This document shows positions 38,401 through 47,947 of a DNA stretch of 64,000 nucleotides, one piece after another. The DNA comes from Paenibacillus xerothermodurans (lineage in GTDB: Bacteria; Bacillota; Bacilli; Paenibacillales; NBRC-103111). The stretch lies in contig NZ_NHRJ02000001.1 of assembly GCF_002220865.2 (NCBI RefSeq), positions 310,001 to 374,000 on the forward strand. Direction: 5' to 3'. Numbering within the stretch: the stretch's first letter is position 1; every line of letters starts with the position of its first letter. The notes beneath the pieces are model-generated. The model was not told the DNA's origin. It saw only the letters and a list, made by a program, of their open reading frames with translations, and searched no databases. Made by a program: the position numbers and the translations under genes.

Positions 38401-39383
38401 AGCGTTCTTCCTTCCCTGATTCTCGGATCGATCAAGCGATACGTCAGCTCAGCCAACAAATTTCCGGTGAAGACAAATAATGTGCTGAACAGCACAATGC
38501 CCAGCAGCAGAGGAACATCCCCACGAAGTCCGGCATCTACGGTAGCTTGTCCCAACCCAGGATAAGAAAACACCTGCTCCGCCAAAACGGCGCCGCCGAA
38601 CAGTTCACTGAAGGATGTGAACTGCAGCGTGATCGCCGGGAGCGCCACATTACGCAGCCCATGCCGCCAGAACAATGTAAACCCCCGCTCGCCCTGCGCC
38701 CGGGCAAAGAGCACGTAGTCGCTGTGAAGAACGTCTATCAGCTTTTGCCGGGTGTGCATGGCGATCCCCGAGATCCCCACGATGCTCAAAGTAACAGCGG
38801 GCAGTATCATATGATAAATACGATCTAACAATGTGACATCCTCCGCGAGCACACCGGCAGGTACGCCGAGACCGAGAGGAAACCATCCAAGCCACACGGC
38901 AAAAACCAACAGCATTATGAGACCAAGCCAGAAAGTCGGCGTGGATGCCAATGTATAGCAATACCATTGAATGAGCTTATCGATCCATGTATCCTTTCTC
39001 ATGGCAGCCAGCACACCCACACTGAAACCGACGACGCCCGACAAAGTCCACGCGGTGATCATCAGCATGGCGGAGCTCAAAGCCCGCTCCTCAATGACGT
39101 CCGCAACAGGGCGGCGAAAAATCATGGAAGTTCCCAGATCAGCGTGCGCGAGTGCGGATATCCAGCTGGCATATTGCTCGACGGCCGGCCGGTCCAGCCC
39201 CCAGTATGCGGAAATCGCCTCTCGCTGCTCCTGGCTGAGCCTGATCATGTCAGCGCCTACATACGCTTGAACCGGATCGATCGGAGAAAAGTGGACCAGC
39301 GCGAACGAGATCGCGCTCACCGCCAACAACATAAGTGTCAATCTGACACCTTTCTGCCACAGAAAAAGCAGCGTTCGCCGCAT
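38397..39383 (-). CDS. ABC importer permease, OppB/NikB/CntB-like
   Basis: The 328-residue protein starts with a membrane segment and the DPVQAYVGADMIRLSQEQ stretch of the OppB/NikB family. A later loop, YVLFARAQGERGFTLFWRHG, is the ATPase-coupling EAA-like region, and FSYPGLGQATVDA follows. It pairs with the next permease to form the channel. Confidence 0.92.
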   Translation of the reverse strand: MRRTLLFLWQKGVRLTLMLLAVSAISFALVHFSPIDPVQAYVGADMIRLSQEQREAISAYWGLDRPAVEQYASWISALAHADLGTSMIFRRPVADVIEERALSSAMLMITAWTLSGVVGFSVGVLAAMRKDTWIDKLIQWYCYTLASTPTFWLGLIMLLVFAVWLGWFPLGLGVPAGVLAEDVTLLDRIYHMILPAVTLSIVGISGIAMHTRQKLIDVLHSDYVLFARAQGERGFTLFWRHGLRNVALPAITLQFTSFSELFGGAVLAEQVFSYPGLGQATVDAGLRGDVPLLLGIVLFSTLFVFTGNLLAELTYRLIDPRIREGRTL

Positions 39384-39446
39384 CCAATCTCTCCTCCCCC
39401 GCTGCGAGCTTGGACCGTACGGACCAGCCTCAGCATGATCCGTCAG

Positions 39447-41045
39447 TTAATGCCTCCAGCGCCACTCTTCTATATTGTCCGTTACCGGCCAACCGTGGCC
39501 GTGCGGATGAATTTTTTGCTTCCCGATATGTAAACCGTCCTTGACCAAGTACAGATGATCCAGGTTGACCAACCAAGCCCATGGAGCATCTCCTTTGGCT
39601 GCGACTCCTGTCTGACCGTCCCACTGGGCTTTTTGCCAAAATTCCATAGCATCTTGTTCGTTAGTTGCACGCAGAGCCCTGGTCATGTAGTCGTCCACGA
39701 TCGGATTGCTGTAAAAGCCCGCGTTATTGTAATCCACGCCGCTCAATTTGCTGCTGTATACGTTATATATCTCCAGGGGATCGTGGCTTCCCCACCCGAA
39801 CATCACTGCGTTCGCATGCATCTGCTTGTTGATGTCGTCCCAGCTCTTTCCTTCTACGATCACATTAACGCCCAGCGGTTTGATCATGTCCGCTGCGGCA
39901 ATGGCCAGCGACTGGCGGGTGACGTCACTCGCGGGATAGATCAATTTGAACTCGGCCTTCACCGTCCCCTTTTCCAATATACCGTCTGCATTGTTATCCT
40001 TCCAGCCAGCCTCCGCGAGCAGCTTTTTTGCGCCGTCTATATCAGCATCAATGACGATCGCCTCCGGATTAAACCATGGCAATCCATCATTGACAGTGTA
40101 CGCTGGCGTGCCATAGCCTTCCAATACACCTTGTACCAACGCTTTCCGGTCCAATGCGATATTAATCGCTTGCCGAATCGACAGCTCGGAGGTCACATCA
40201 TTTCCGACCGGATCCCCGTCCTTTGTTTTGCCGCCGGGCTTCACGTAAGGAAACATAATGCCCCGGTTGTCTACCGTATGTATGGCTTCCAGCCTCATGC
40301 CGGACACCGGCTGTTTGCTGAATGCCGCCGGCACTGCAGCAACGTCCACCTTGCCCGCTCGCGCCGCAGCAAAGGCAGCATCTTCGCTGAGAAAGAGAAA
40401 GGTCATCTTTTGAAAATAAGGCTTAGTGCCGTAGTAATCGGGATTCGCCTGAACGATCAGCTGCTGCCCCTTATCCCACTGTATAAGCTTGAAAGGGCCG
40501 GATCCCACGGGCTTGTTCGCATAGTCCTGGCGATGAGCGTGTTTGGGCACAATTCCCGTTGCCACCAACATTTGAATGAACGTGGATCTTGGCTCTAACA
40601 AGGTAAACTTCACCGTGTAGTCATCAGCCGCCTCCACTCGTTCCATGTAACTCAGATCTATGGCTGACCCGCTATTGGCGGCTGTGTCAAAGGTGTATTT
40701 GACGTCAGCAGCAGTGAGGGGCTGGTCGTCGGTGAATTTCACATCTTTGCGCAGTGTTACGGTCCACACCAATCCGTCTGAGCTGACGTCATAGCCCGTG
40801 GCAAGATCGTTGACGATCTGCAGTGCGCTGTCGCGTTTCAGGAGTGTGCTTTGAAACAGAGGCGATCCATAGCGGCCCCAGCCGGTGGTAGGATCAAAAC
40901 CTGCTTCAGGTTCCGGGCCCAAAGCGAGCACAAGCTCATTCGTATGAGCGTTGGATGGTTCCTTTGATGTCTGAGAACAGGCGGCTAGCAGTAGGCCGAA
41001 AATGATAGCGAATACAAAGGGCACTCGCAAAGAATGCTTCAACAT
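39447..41045 (-). CDS. Extracytoplasmic solute-binding lipoprotein, nickel/opine-metallophore or peptide type
   Basis: The 532-residue protein is an SBP_bac_5 family lipoprotein; the lipobox is LLLAACSQ. Typical motifs are DVKFTDDQPLTAADVKYTFD and PVGSGPFKLIQW. The C-terminus KQKIHPHGHGWPVTDNIEEW resembles, from memory, NikA/CntA-type binding proteins rather than oligopeptide ones, so nickel, cobalt or zinc bound to an opine metallophore or histidine is the best guess. No metallophore biosynthesis genes (CntKLM type) are adjacent. It is the first gene of the five-gene importer operon. Confidence 0.8.
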   Translation of the reverse strand: MLKHSLRVPFVFAIIFGLLLAACSQTSKEPSNAHTNELVLALGPEPEAGFDPTTGWGRYGSPLFQSTLLKRDSALQIVNDLATGYDVSSDGLVWTVTLRKDVKFTDDQPLTAADVKYTFDTAANSGSAIDLSYMERVEAADDYTVKFTLLEPRSTFIQMLVATGIVPKHAHRQDYANKPVGSGPFKLIQWDKGQQLIVQANPDYYGTKPYFQKMTFLFLSEDAAFAAARAGKVDVAAVPAAFSKQPVSGMRLEAIHTVDNRGIMFPYVKPGGKTKDGDPVGNDVTSELSIRQAINIALDRKALVQGVLEGYGTPAYTVNDGLPWFNPEAIVIDADIDGAKKLLAEAGWKDNNADGILEKGTVKAEFKLIYPASDVTRQSLAIAAADMIKPLGVNVIVEGKSWDDINKQMHANAVMFGWGSHDPLEIYNVYSSKLSGVDYNNAGFYSNPIVDDYMTRALRATNEQDAMEFWQKAQWDGQTGVAAKGDAPWAWLVNLDHLYLVKDGLHIGKQKIHPHGHGWPVTDNIEEWRWRH

Positions 41046-41101
41046 CGCTCACTCCAATCCATTTTTCTTGCAGCTGAAACAACCTTGTAATTAATGACCT
41101 A

Positions 41102-41114
41102 TGTAAGCGTTACA
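41102..41114. promoter_or_regulatory. Palindromic operator candidate in the importer leader
   Basis: TGTAAGCGTTACA is a perfect 5-3-5 palindrome placed about 12-25 nt downstream of the predicted transcription start. It is one base shorter than a catabolite-response element and does not match the Zur or Fur consensus I know, so the regulator is unknown. Confidence 0.4.
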
Positions 41115-41133
41115 AGTAGCACGAAACACAAAA

Positions 41134-41162
41134 ATGGTAACACACTTCTTTTTTAAAGTCAC
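41134..41162 (-). promoter_or_regulatory. Candidate promoter of the ABC importer operon
   Basis: GTGACT and TACCAT are 17 nt apart in an AT-rich stretch, giving a leader of about 80 nt before the binding-protein gene. Confidence 0.45.
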
Positions 41163-41233
41163 TAGGTTTTGTTCAATAAAAAATCACGATCCCACTTGCG
41201 CAGGACGGTGCTCGAAAGACTTACATAGTGTAT

Positions 41234-42556
41234 TCAAAAACCTGTCATTGCGGTGTCCGTGCCGCTATCTTGTAAACCAACCGCATTATCGAACCCCGTA
41301 TTACCAAACACAACACTGCCTTGGCAGCGGGGGGAGCCGATCCTGACGCCTGAGCCATGACATTGTATCAAAGTGTTGCCCGTCACAATGTTCTGTTTCG
41401 CGTAGGACCAGCTGTCCTCGCCGATTGCGTCGACCAGCACGCCCGTATCCACTCGGCGCACATCGTTATGCTTCACTGTATTGGCATCGCCGTTTAGTAT
41501 GGCAATTCCCCTCAACGTCTGGTTCACCGTGTTCCCCGTCACAGTATTGCCGTACGGCCTATCTTCACCTGCCTTTTCCTCTGCATCCAACAAGATTCCC
41601 GCGGAACGTGAGCGAGCGATCACATTAGCCGTCACGGTGGTAAAACTGCAGCGATCCTTCAGCCTGATGCCGTAGGTGCAGCTGGTTTCCGTGTCGCCCA
41701 AACCGTCGGCTGAGATCAAATTTCCTTGAATCAGATGATGGGAGCATGCCACAAGTTTTGACGCGACAAGAATAGCCGCTTCCTTGCAGCTTTCCAGCAC
41801 ATTATTTGCCACTATGGTATAGGCGGAGCCGGCCGTTAACAAAATGCCATGTTTATATACATTTTTGAAATGGTTCGTTTGTATCTTATGGCTGCTTCCG
41901 CCTTCCACCATCACGCCATACCCTTCGTGAGCCCCGTCAGTGCCTAATATGAAATAAAATAAACAGCCTGTGACGCTGACATGCTTGGACCTTATCAGCT
42001 GAATGCCATTGTTAATTTTGTCAAACATACAATTGCTAATCCGCACATACTCAGCTTCTGCCGCGTAAACGCCACACTCCACCACGGGGACGGGTGATGC
42101 TGAGCCAGCACCCATGCCTTCGAAGGTAAGGCCCTGTATCGAGTAATGAGTCACATCCGCCCCGCTGATCACCATTCGCAAATTCGCGCTGCCGGCTTTC
42201 AACACTGCCGCGTGTATCCCGGCCCCAAGCAGATGGACCTTAGGCCGCATGACGAGACTGGATCGAATCACATATTTTCCGGGCGGTATGTACACGGTCC
42301 CTCCGCTTTCGGCAGCCGCATTAATGGCGGACTGAATGAACGGCGTATCATCGTCCGAACGTTTGTTGCCCGCTCCGAAATCTTTGACGTTAAACCAAGC
42401 GCTCGTGTCCGTTTGCAGAACAGGTTCAGCCGCCTGAGCCTGAACGGGTAATCCGACGCCCGCCGCTAGCAGCACGCCTGCAGCTCCCATGGACGCCAGC
42501 AGCTGTCTCCGGGTGTTTGGTTTACCCGCTTCTGTATTTGGTTCCAGTGGTAACAA
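41234..42556 (-). CDS. Tat-exported right-handed beta-helix (NosD/pectate-lyase-3-like) protein
   Basis: The 440-residue protein has a twin-arginine signal (TRRQLLASMG plus hydrophobic stretch ending VQAQAAEP). WFNVKDFGAG and AINAAAESGGTVYIPPGKY mark the N-terminal cap of pectate-lyase-3/glycosyl-hydrolase-28-like helices, followed by about ten beta-helix rungs of NTVTGNTV type. It is likely secreted and may bind or cleave polysaccharide; catalytic residues cannot be assigned. Start is TTG 42556 with GGGGG upstream. It is a single gene between spoVIF and the importer. Confidence 0.85.
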   Translation of the reverse strand: MLPLEPNTEAGKPNTRRQLLASMGAAGVLLAAGVGLPVQAQAAEPVLQTDTSAWFNVKDFGAGNKRSDDDTPFIQSAINAAAESGGTVYIPPGKYVIRSSLVMRPKVHLLGAGIHAAVLKAGSANLRMVISGADVTHYSIQGLTFEGMGAGSASPVPVVECGVYAAEAEYVRISNCMFDKINNGIQLIRSKHVSVTGCLFYFILGTDGAHEGYGVMVEGGSSHKIQTNHFKNVYKHGILLTAGSAYTIVANNVLESCKEAAILVASKLVACSHHLIQGNLISADGLGDTETSCTYGIRLKDRCSFTTVTANVIARSRSAGILLDAEEKAGEDRPYGNTVTGNTVNQTLRGIAILNGDANTVKHNDVRRVDTGVLVDAIGEDSWSYAKQNIVTGNTLIQCHGSGVRIGSPRCQGSVVFGNTGFDNAVGLQDSGTDTAMTGF

Positions 42557-42652
42557 AGGTGGTAACCCCCTTAAAAACTAGTAAATTATGTATTATTTAA
42601 TTTCATAGCCTCAGTATAAATGCAAAAGCGGCACGCAGCAATCCGATCAAGC

Positions 42653-42679
42653 AAAAAAAGACGCCATAAAGCGGCGTCT
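42653..42679 (-). terminator. Terminator after spoVIF
   Basis: AGACGCC/GGCGTCT stem with a 7-nt loop, followed by six further T on the minus strand. It lies about 120 nt past the spoVIF stop and between it and the beta-helix gene. Confidence 0.85.
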
Positions 42680-42801
42680 GTAAAGAAAAAACAGGACCTG
42701 ACTGCCTGCCTGTCTCCCCGTATCGTTTTCCATGCCGTGTTGCGCCAGCCTCCAGTGACCGCTGTTAATTCCGAACCATATTGCGAGTACATGAGCAAGC
42801 T

Positions 42802-43089
42802 TTACCGGAACATTCCCCATAGCTTTATTAAATGGAATGTGTTGTTCGGATCGATTTTTTGGGCAATAACGAAATTGACCATATGATCGACCTGACGATC
42901 TGTCAAGCGTTCACCCAGCGCTTTGCCAATCATGCCCACAAAACGGCGCACCTTGGCCCGGTCCTGCAAATCGTACTTTGTGACACCCTGCAGTATCATT
43001 TTTACTCGCTCTTTGATCTCCGGGTTTTTGATCTTCATCTTAACGCGTTCAACAAAAGCCGGTTCAAATCCGTATTTATGATAGCTCAT
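42802..43089 (-). CDS. spoVIF: Stage VI sporulation protein F
   Basis: The 95-residue protein matches SpoVIF (YjcC): KIKNPEIKERVKMILQGVTK near the start and a C-terminal FVIAQKIDPNNTFHLIKLWG. In B. subtilis SpoVIF is a sigma-K-dependent protein needed for GerE-regulated coat assembly. It stands alone after recG. I did not find a convincing sigma-K promoter. Confidence 0.88.
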   Translation of the reverse strand: MSYHKYGFEPAFVERVKMKIKNPEIKERVKMILQGVTKYDLQDRAKVRRFVGMIGKALGERLTDRQVDHMVNFVIAQKIDPNNTFHLIKLWGMFR

Positions 43090-43198
43090 ACCGCCAGCAC
43101 CCCTTGCCTTGTGTTATGGGAAGTCACTCACACTCAGTTTATGATAGGGGGCTCGGACATGTGTCTGGAAAAGCAGGATGCGACATTATAAAACGGTG

Positions 43199-45253
43199 TC
43201 AGTCCAGCAGCTCATTTTGAAACACGTCCTCTCGCTGCAAATACTCCCGCAGCGGGCTGTACACGGCAGCCGTCCAAAAGTCAGGCCGACGCACGAATTC
43301 CGCAGCATCGTCGCGCGCTTGTTCCATGGTGGCGAAGTCGGCCGCCAGGTCTGCCAGCCGAAAGTCCGGCAGCCCGCTTTGCTTCGTTCCGAAGAAGTCA
43401 CCCGGTCCTCGGAGCTCCAAGTCACGGCGTGCAATCTCGAATCCATCGTTCGTGTCGGTCATCGCCTGCATCCGCTGCTTGCCCACCTCGTTCTTAGGAT
43501 CGGCGAGGAGTACGCAGTAAGATTGGTGCTCGCCGCGGCCGACTCGTCCGCGCAGCTGATGCAGCTGGGACAGTCCGAAGCGATGAGCGTCGTAGACAAC
43601 CATTAACGTGGCATTCGGCACGTCCACGCCCACCTCAATGACGGTGGTCGACACCAGCACGTGTGTCTGATTTTCACTGAAGCTGCGCATAGCCGCATCT
43701 TTCTCGGCGGCAGCCATGCGCCCATGCAGCAGTCCCACCCTATACTCGGGAAAAGCGAACTGCAGCTGGGCATGCACATCGATAGCGTTCTGCACATCCA
43801 GCTTCTCCGATTCATCTATCAGAGGACATATGACATAAGCCTGTCGGCCTGAAGCTACTTCTCGCCTGATGAAACCAATCACCCTGTCAAGCTTGTCATG
43901 ACTCACGGCGTACGTCTTGATCGGCTTGCGCCCCTTTGGCAGCTCGCTCAAAGTGGAGACGTCCATATCGCCGAATGCGGTAATCGCTAGCGTGCGAGGG
44001 ATCGGCGTTGCAGTCATAGTCAGCACATCGGGATTCATTCCCTTGCGCCGCAAAATACTGCGCTGATTCACTCCGAACCGATGCTGCTCATCAGTGACGA
44101 CGAGACCCAATTGCCGGAAATAAACATCCTCCTGTATCAACGCATGCGTGCCAACCACAACGTCGATCATGCCCATTTGCAGCGACGCCAATACATCCCG
44201 CCTCTGGCGATCCGTGAGACTGCCGGTCAACAAAGCCACCTCAATGCCGTAGGGCTCAAACAGCTTGCTGAGCGAGCGCTTATGCTGTTCTGCCAAGATC
44301 TCCGTCGGTACCATCAAAGCTCCCTGGAAGCCCGCTTTGACGACAGCAAACAACGAAGCGGCAGCCACAACCGTTTTGCCGGCACCGACATCGCCCTGCA
44401 GCAGGCGATTCATGCAGAAAGGCTGCTGCAAATCATGCAGGATCTCGGCGAGTACCTGCTTCTGGGAGGTCGTCAGCTTGAACGGCAGCGCGCGCACAAA
44501 AGCTCTGACCGCCGGCAGATCCAGCTGATGCGCAACTCCATCAGCGCGATCATGGTTGATCGCACGGTAGGCCTGCATTTTGAGCTGGAACATGAACAGC
44601 TCCTCATACACCATACGTTTGCGGGCCTGCAGCCCTTCCGCCAGTGAGCCAGGCTGATGCAGCAGCGTGACTGCCTGCTTACGGGGCATCAAATTGTATT
44701 TGTCGAGGAGCTCATGTGGCAGAATTTCAGGAATGAGATGGCCGTACTGGGTGACTGCCTGCTTCATCGTTTGGCGCATCCATTTTTGCGGAAGTGTCCC
44801 AGTGACAGAATAAACAGGCTGCAGTGTACCTGTTTGCGAGGTCCCCTTTCCCGGGAATTCGGACTCCGAAACGGTGAGATGCAGCCTTTTTTGATCCCAT
44901 TTGCCGGTCAGCACAATCTCAGCATCCGCCTGCAGCTGAGGCTTCAAGTAATGACGGTTAAACCAGACGGCGGTGATGAACAGCGAATCAACCATAATTT
45001 TGCAGGTCATCCGGGATTTGATACGTCCATACATCTGCACCTGCGGTACTCCGACGATCTTACCTTGAACTGTGATTTTATCACCGTCTTTAACTTCCGT
45101 CAGATCCCGCAGTGTGTAATCCTCGTAGCGAAAAGGATAGTAGTCCAGCAGCTCACCGACCGACGAAATGCCCAGTGCCAACAGCTCGTCCGGCTTTTTG
45201 CCTTTGATCCCGTGAACCTGTTTCACCGGTATACTGTACAGATCAACCGCCAT
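43199..45253 (-). CDS. recG: ATP-dependent DNA helicase RecG
   Basis: The 684-residue helicase remodels stalled replication forks. An N-terminal wedge/OB domain is followed by Walker A GDVGAGKT, the RecG-type DEQH box (VTDEQHRFG), TATPIPRT and the C-terminal QLRGRVGRGEHQSYC. It overlaps degV by 11 nt. Confidence 0.97.
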   Translation of the reverse strand: MAVDLYSIPVKQVHGIKGKKPDELLALGISSVGELLDYYPFRYEDYTLRDLTEVKDGDKITVQGKIVGVPQVQMYGRIKSRMTCKIMVDSLFITAVWFNRHYLKPQLQADAEIVLTGKWDQKRLHLTVSESEFPGKGTSQTGTLQPVYSVTGTLPQKWMRQTMKQAVTQYGHLIPEILPHELLDKYNLMPRKQAVTLLHQPGSLAEGLQARKRMVYEELFMFQLKMQAYRAINHDRADGVAHQLDLPAVRAFVRALPFKLTTSQKQVLAEILHDLQQPFCMNRLLQGDVGAGKTVVAAASLFAVVKAGFQGALMVPTEILAEQHKRSLSKLFEPYGIEVALLTGSLTDRQRRDVLASLQMGMIDVVVGTHALIQEDVYFRQLGLVVTDEQHRFGVNQRSILRRKGMNPDVLTMTATPIPRTLAITAFGDMDVSTLSELPKGRKPIKTYAVSHDKLDRVIGFIRREVASGRQAYVICPLIDESEKLDVQNAIDVHAQLQFAFPEYRVGLLHGRMAAAEKDAAMRSFSENQTHVLVSTTVIEVGVDVPNATLMVVYDAHRFGLSQLHQLRGRVGRGEHQSYCVLLADPKNEVGKQRMQAMTDTNDGFEIARRDLELRGPGDFFGTKQSGLPDFRLADLAADFATMEQARDDAAEFVRRPDFWTAAVYSPLREYLQREDVFQNELLD

Positions 45254-46106
45254 GCTGCACCGGCACCATAAACACAGCCACAGCTCCAGGTCCCGTATGA
45301 GTGCCTATCACTGGGCCGATAGATGTGTATGTCAAATCTTCGACTGTGAAATTCTGCCGGACGTGCTCCGCTAGCTCTTCCGCAATTGGCATGGCTTGAG
45401 CATGCGCGACAGCTACATGCATCGCCATATCACCGACATCCTGCTTAAGAAGTTCGATAATGCGAGCCATCGCCTTCTTCTGACCTCTGACCTTGTCCAC
45501 CGAGCACACGACGCCCTCTTCGGACATGGACAAAATGGGCTTGATATTCAGCAGCGAGCCGACCAGTGCCGCCGCTTTACCGATCCGTCCGCCTTTTTGC
45601 AAAAACTCCAAAGTATCGACCAAAAAATACAGCCTCAGCTCACGTCTCATCTTTTCCACTAGAGCGACAATCTCTTCCGCGCTCTTGCCCTGCTGTGCGG
45701 CTCTCGCGGCCTCCACAACTAATATGCCATGGCCATAGGACGCAGTCTTCGAGTCCAACACAGTTAAATCCACGCTTTCTTCCAGCATCGATTTCGCTAA
45801 AAGTGCCGACTGGTATGTTCCACTCAACCCGCCAGAGAGATGAATCGATATGATAGGAGCGTCCGATTCCCCAGCCAGCCGCTGAAAAATCTCCAGATAC
45901 TCGACCGGTGACGGCTGTGAAGTCGTCGGCAGTGTTTGCGCGGCAGCCAGCTTCTCAAAGAATTGCGCAGGTTGAAGATCTAATGCATCCCGGTATGTGT
46001 CGGTACCGAAATGTACTTTTAGAGGAATCATCTCTATCCCGAGCGACTGCCTCAATTCAACCGGTATATCCGCCGTGCTGTCCGTTACAATGCGTATTCG
46101 GCTCAA
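45243..46106 (-). CDS. DegV-family fatty acid-binding protein (FakB-like)
   Basis: The 287-residue protein has the DegV start IRIVTDSTADIP, the lipid-carboxylate loop TTSQPSPVEY and IHLSGGLSGTYQSA. DegV/FakB proteins present fatty acids to the kinase FakA for phosphorylation. Its gene starts (TTG 46106) 38 nt after fakA, strong context for a FakA-FakB pair. TTG start with a GGGGG ribosome binding site. Confidence 0.92.
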   Translation of the reverse strand: MSRIRIVTDSTADIPVELRQSLGIEMIPLKVHFGTDTYRDALDLQPAQFFEKLAAAQTLPTTSQPSPVEYLEIFQRLAGESDAPIISIHLSGGLSGTYQSALLAKSMLEESVDLTVLDSKTASYGHGILVVEAARAAQQGKSAEEIVALVEKMRRELRLYFLVDTLEFLQKGGRIGKAAALVGSLLNIKPILSMSEEGVVCSVDKVRGQKKAMARIIELLKQDVGDMAMHVAVAHAQAMPIAEELAEHVRQNFTVEDLTYTSIGPVIGTHTGPGAVAVFMVPVQHGG

Positions 46107-46144
46107 ACCGACTAACCCCCGTTCTTAAAAACCATAATGTTCTT

Positions 46145-47947
46145 TTATTCTGCAGAAACAATATAATAATACAAAGGTTGGCCACCCTGATGGACTTCCA
46201 CTTCGGCATCACCGTAATGTTCTTCCATATATTTCACCAACTGTTCTGTTTGCTCATGTTGGGCCTCTTCACCTGCGTACAATGTGACCAGTTCAGCGCC
46301 ATCCTGGAGCAGGCTGTCCAACAGCTTCGTGCAGGCCGAAATGAAATCCGGGTCCGCCGTAACAATCTTATTATTATGAATGCCTATATAATCTCCTTGC
46401 TTGATCTCCATATCATCAATCTGAGTATCTCGCACCGCATAGGTGATCTGTCCGGACTGCACCTGTGTAACCGCCTGCTGCATCAGCTCGACATTGTGCT
46501 CGGTCGCCGCATTCGCCTGAAAAGCAATCATCGCGGCAATTCCTTGCGGTAACGTTTTAGTTGGGATCACCACGATTTGCTTGTCATCGACAAGCTCCAC
46601 TGCCTGCTGAGCGGCCAGTATGATATTCGAATTGTTAGGCAGTACAAACACGGTACGCGCAGAAACCCGATGCACCGCATTCACTATGTCTTCCGTGCTG
46701 GGATTCATGGTTTGGCCGCCGTGCAGCACCTCGTCCACACCAAGACTGCTTAAAATCGACGCAAATCCCGCGCCTGCCGAAACCGCAACGAAACCGTACT
46801 GTTTCAACGCTTCGGCCTTTTGATCGACAGACACTTCATCTGTGTCATCCACAGGGACTGCTCCGTCATCACTCATGAAGGCAGCCTTATGAATCTCTTC
46901 GGCCTCTTCCATGAGAAGATGGGTGTGTTGGTCACGCATGTTTTCTATTTTAATTCGGCTCAACTCGCCATAGTTCATCGCCAGGTTCATCACGCTTCCC
47001 GGATACTCGGCATGAATGTGAACTTTGACTAAATCGTCATCCGCAACCACTAACAGGGAATTCCCCAATGCTGACAGCTGCTCACGGAATTCCTGCTCAT
47101 GAAACGGTTTGTTCTGGGCGTTTCGCCCGTTCAGAGAAACAATAAATTCGGTGCAGTAACCAAATTCAATATCTTCCGTTGACAGCATGGCTTGGGCACG
47201 TTTTGGCTGATCGGCCTTAGCCAACCTATTAGCATGCGGCGCGGCATTTGGGATATAAGGGTCGCCCAATGCTTCTCTTGCCCCTGCTGTCGCGACTAGG
47301 CGATTACCAGCATGTGCATCCGAGTCCTGCTCCAGCGCACGCAAAAAGCCTTCATATATAAACAACAGCCCTTGCCCTCCCGCGTCGACTACTCCGACCT
47401 GTTTGAGAACCGCCAGCAGCTCCGGGGTATTGGACAAGGCAGTGTTACCCTTTTTACATATCTCTCTCATCAATTCCACTATGGCTGTAGTACGGCCAGC
47501 CTGATGCACTCCATGTTTCGCTGCTTCCCGGGCAACGGTCAGAATCGTGCCCTCCACAGGCTTCACCACTGCCTTATAGGCCATGTCGACACCATTTTGC
47601 AGAGCTGCGGCGAACTGCCGCGCATCGATGGACTCTGCATCGGCTACCGCTTTGGAAAAACCGCGAAACAACTGGGACAGAATGACGCCTGAATTGCCGC
47701 GTGCGCCCATCAACAAGCCTTTAGCTAACGCTTCCGCTGATTTGCCAACATACTGCGAGGGACGGCGCCGAAGCTCTTCTACTCCAGAAGTCAAAGTCAG
47801 GTTCATGTTGGTGCCTGTGTCACCATCGGGAACAGGAAATACGTTCAGCGCATTGACTTGGTCCACGTTCTCTCTCAAATGCTGCGCTCCCTTTTCCACC
47901 ATGCGAATAAAATCATTTCCGTTAATACGATCTAGGCGCTTACTCAA
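46145..47947 (-). CDS. fakA: Fatty acid kinase FakA (YloV, DAK2-domain)
   Basis: The 600-residue protein has an N-terminal DhaL kinase domain with metal-binding NVFPVPDGDTGTNM, a middle domain (around 250-350) and the C-terminal DegV-like part of YloV. FakA phosphorylates exogenous fatty acids bound to FakB for phospholipid synthesis through PlsX/PlsY. The partner genes degV (next) and plsX (24 kb away) are in this window. Start is TTG 47947. Confidence 0.95.
   Translation of the reverse strand: MSKRLDRINGNDFIRMVEKGAQHLRENVDQVNALNVFPVPDGDTGTNMNLTLTSGVEELRRRPSQYVGKSAEALAKGLLMGARGNSGVILSQLFRGFSKAVADAESIDARQFAAALQNGVDMAYKAVVKPVEGTILTVAREAAKHGVHQAGRTTAIVELMREICKKGNTALSNTPELLAVLKQVGVVDAGGQGLLFIYEGFLRALEQDSDAHAGNRLVATAGAREALGDPYIPNAAPHANRLAKADQPKRAQAMLSTEDIEFGYCTEFIVSLNGRNAQNKPFHEQEFREQLSALGNSLLVVADDDLVKVHIHAEYPGSVMNLAMNYGELSRIKIENMRDQHTHLLMEEAEEIHKAAFMSDDGAVPVDDTDEVSVDQKAEALKQYGFVAVSAGAGFASILSSLGVDEVLHGGQTMNPSTEDIVNAVHRVSARTVFVLPNNSNIILAAQQAVELVDDKQIVVIPTKTLPQGIAAMIAFQANAATEHNVELMQQAVTQVQSGQITYAVRDTQIDDMEIKQGDYIGIHNNKIVTADPDFISACTKLLDSLLQDGAELVTLYAGEEAQHEQTEQLVKYMEEHYGDAEVEVHQGGQPLYYYIVSAE

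Noticed and set aside
39555-40598. A 347-codon plus-strand frame antisense to the binding-protein gene
   Set aside because: Shadow of a well-supported gene; the protein is His/Arg-rich and matches nothing.
41102-41114. Complete catabolite-response element upstream of the importer
   Set aside because: The palindrome is 13 nt, one base short of the 14-nt cre consensus, so I list it only as an unassigned operator.
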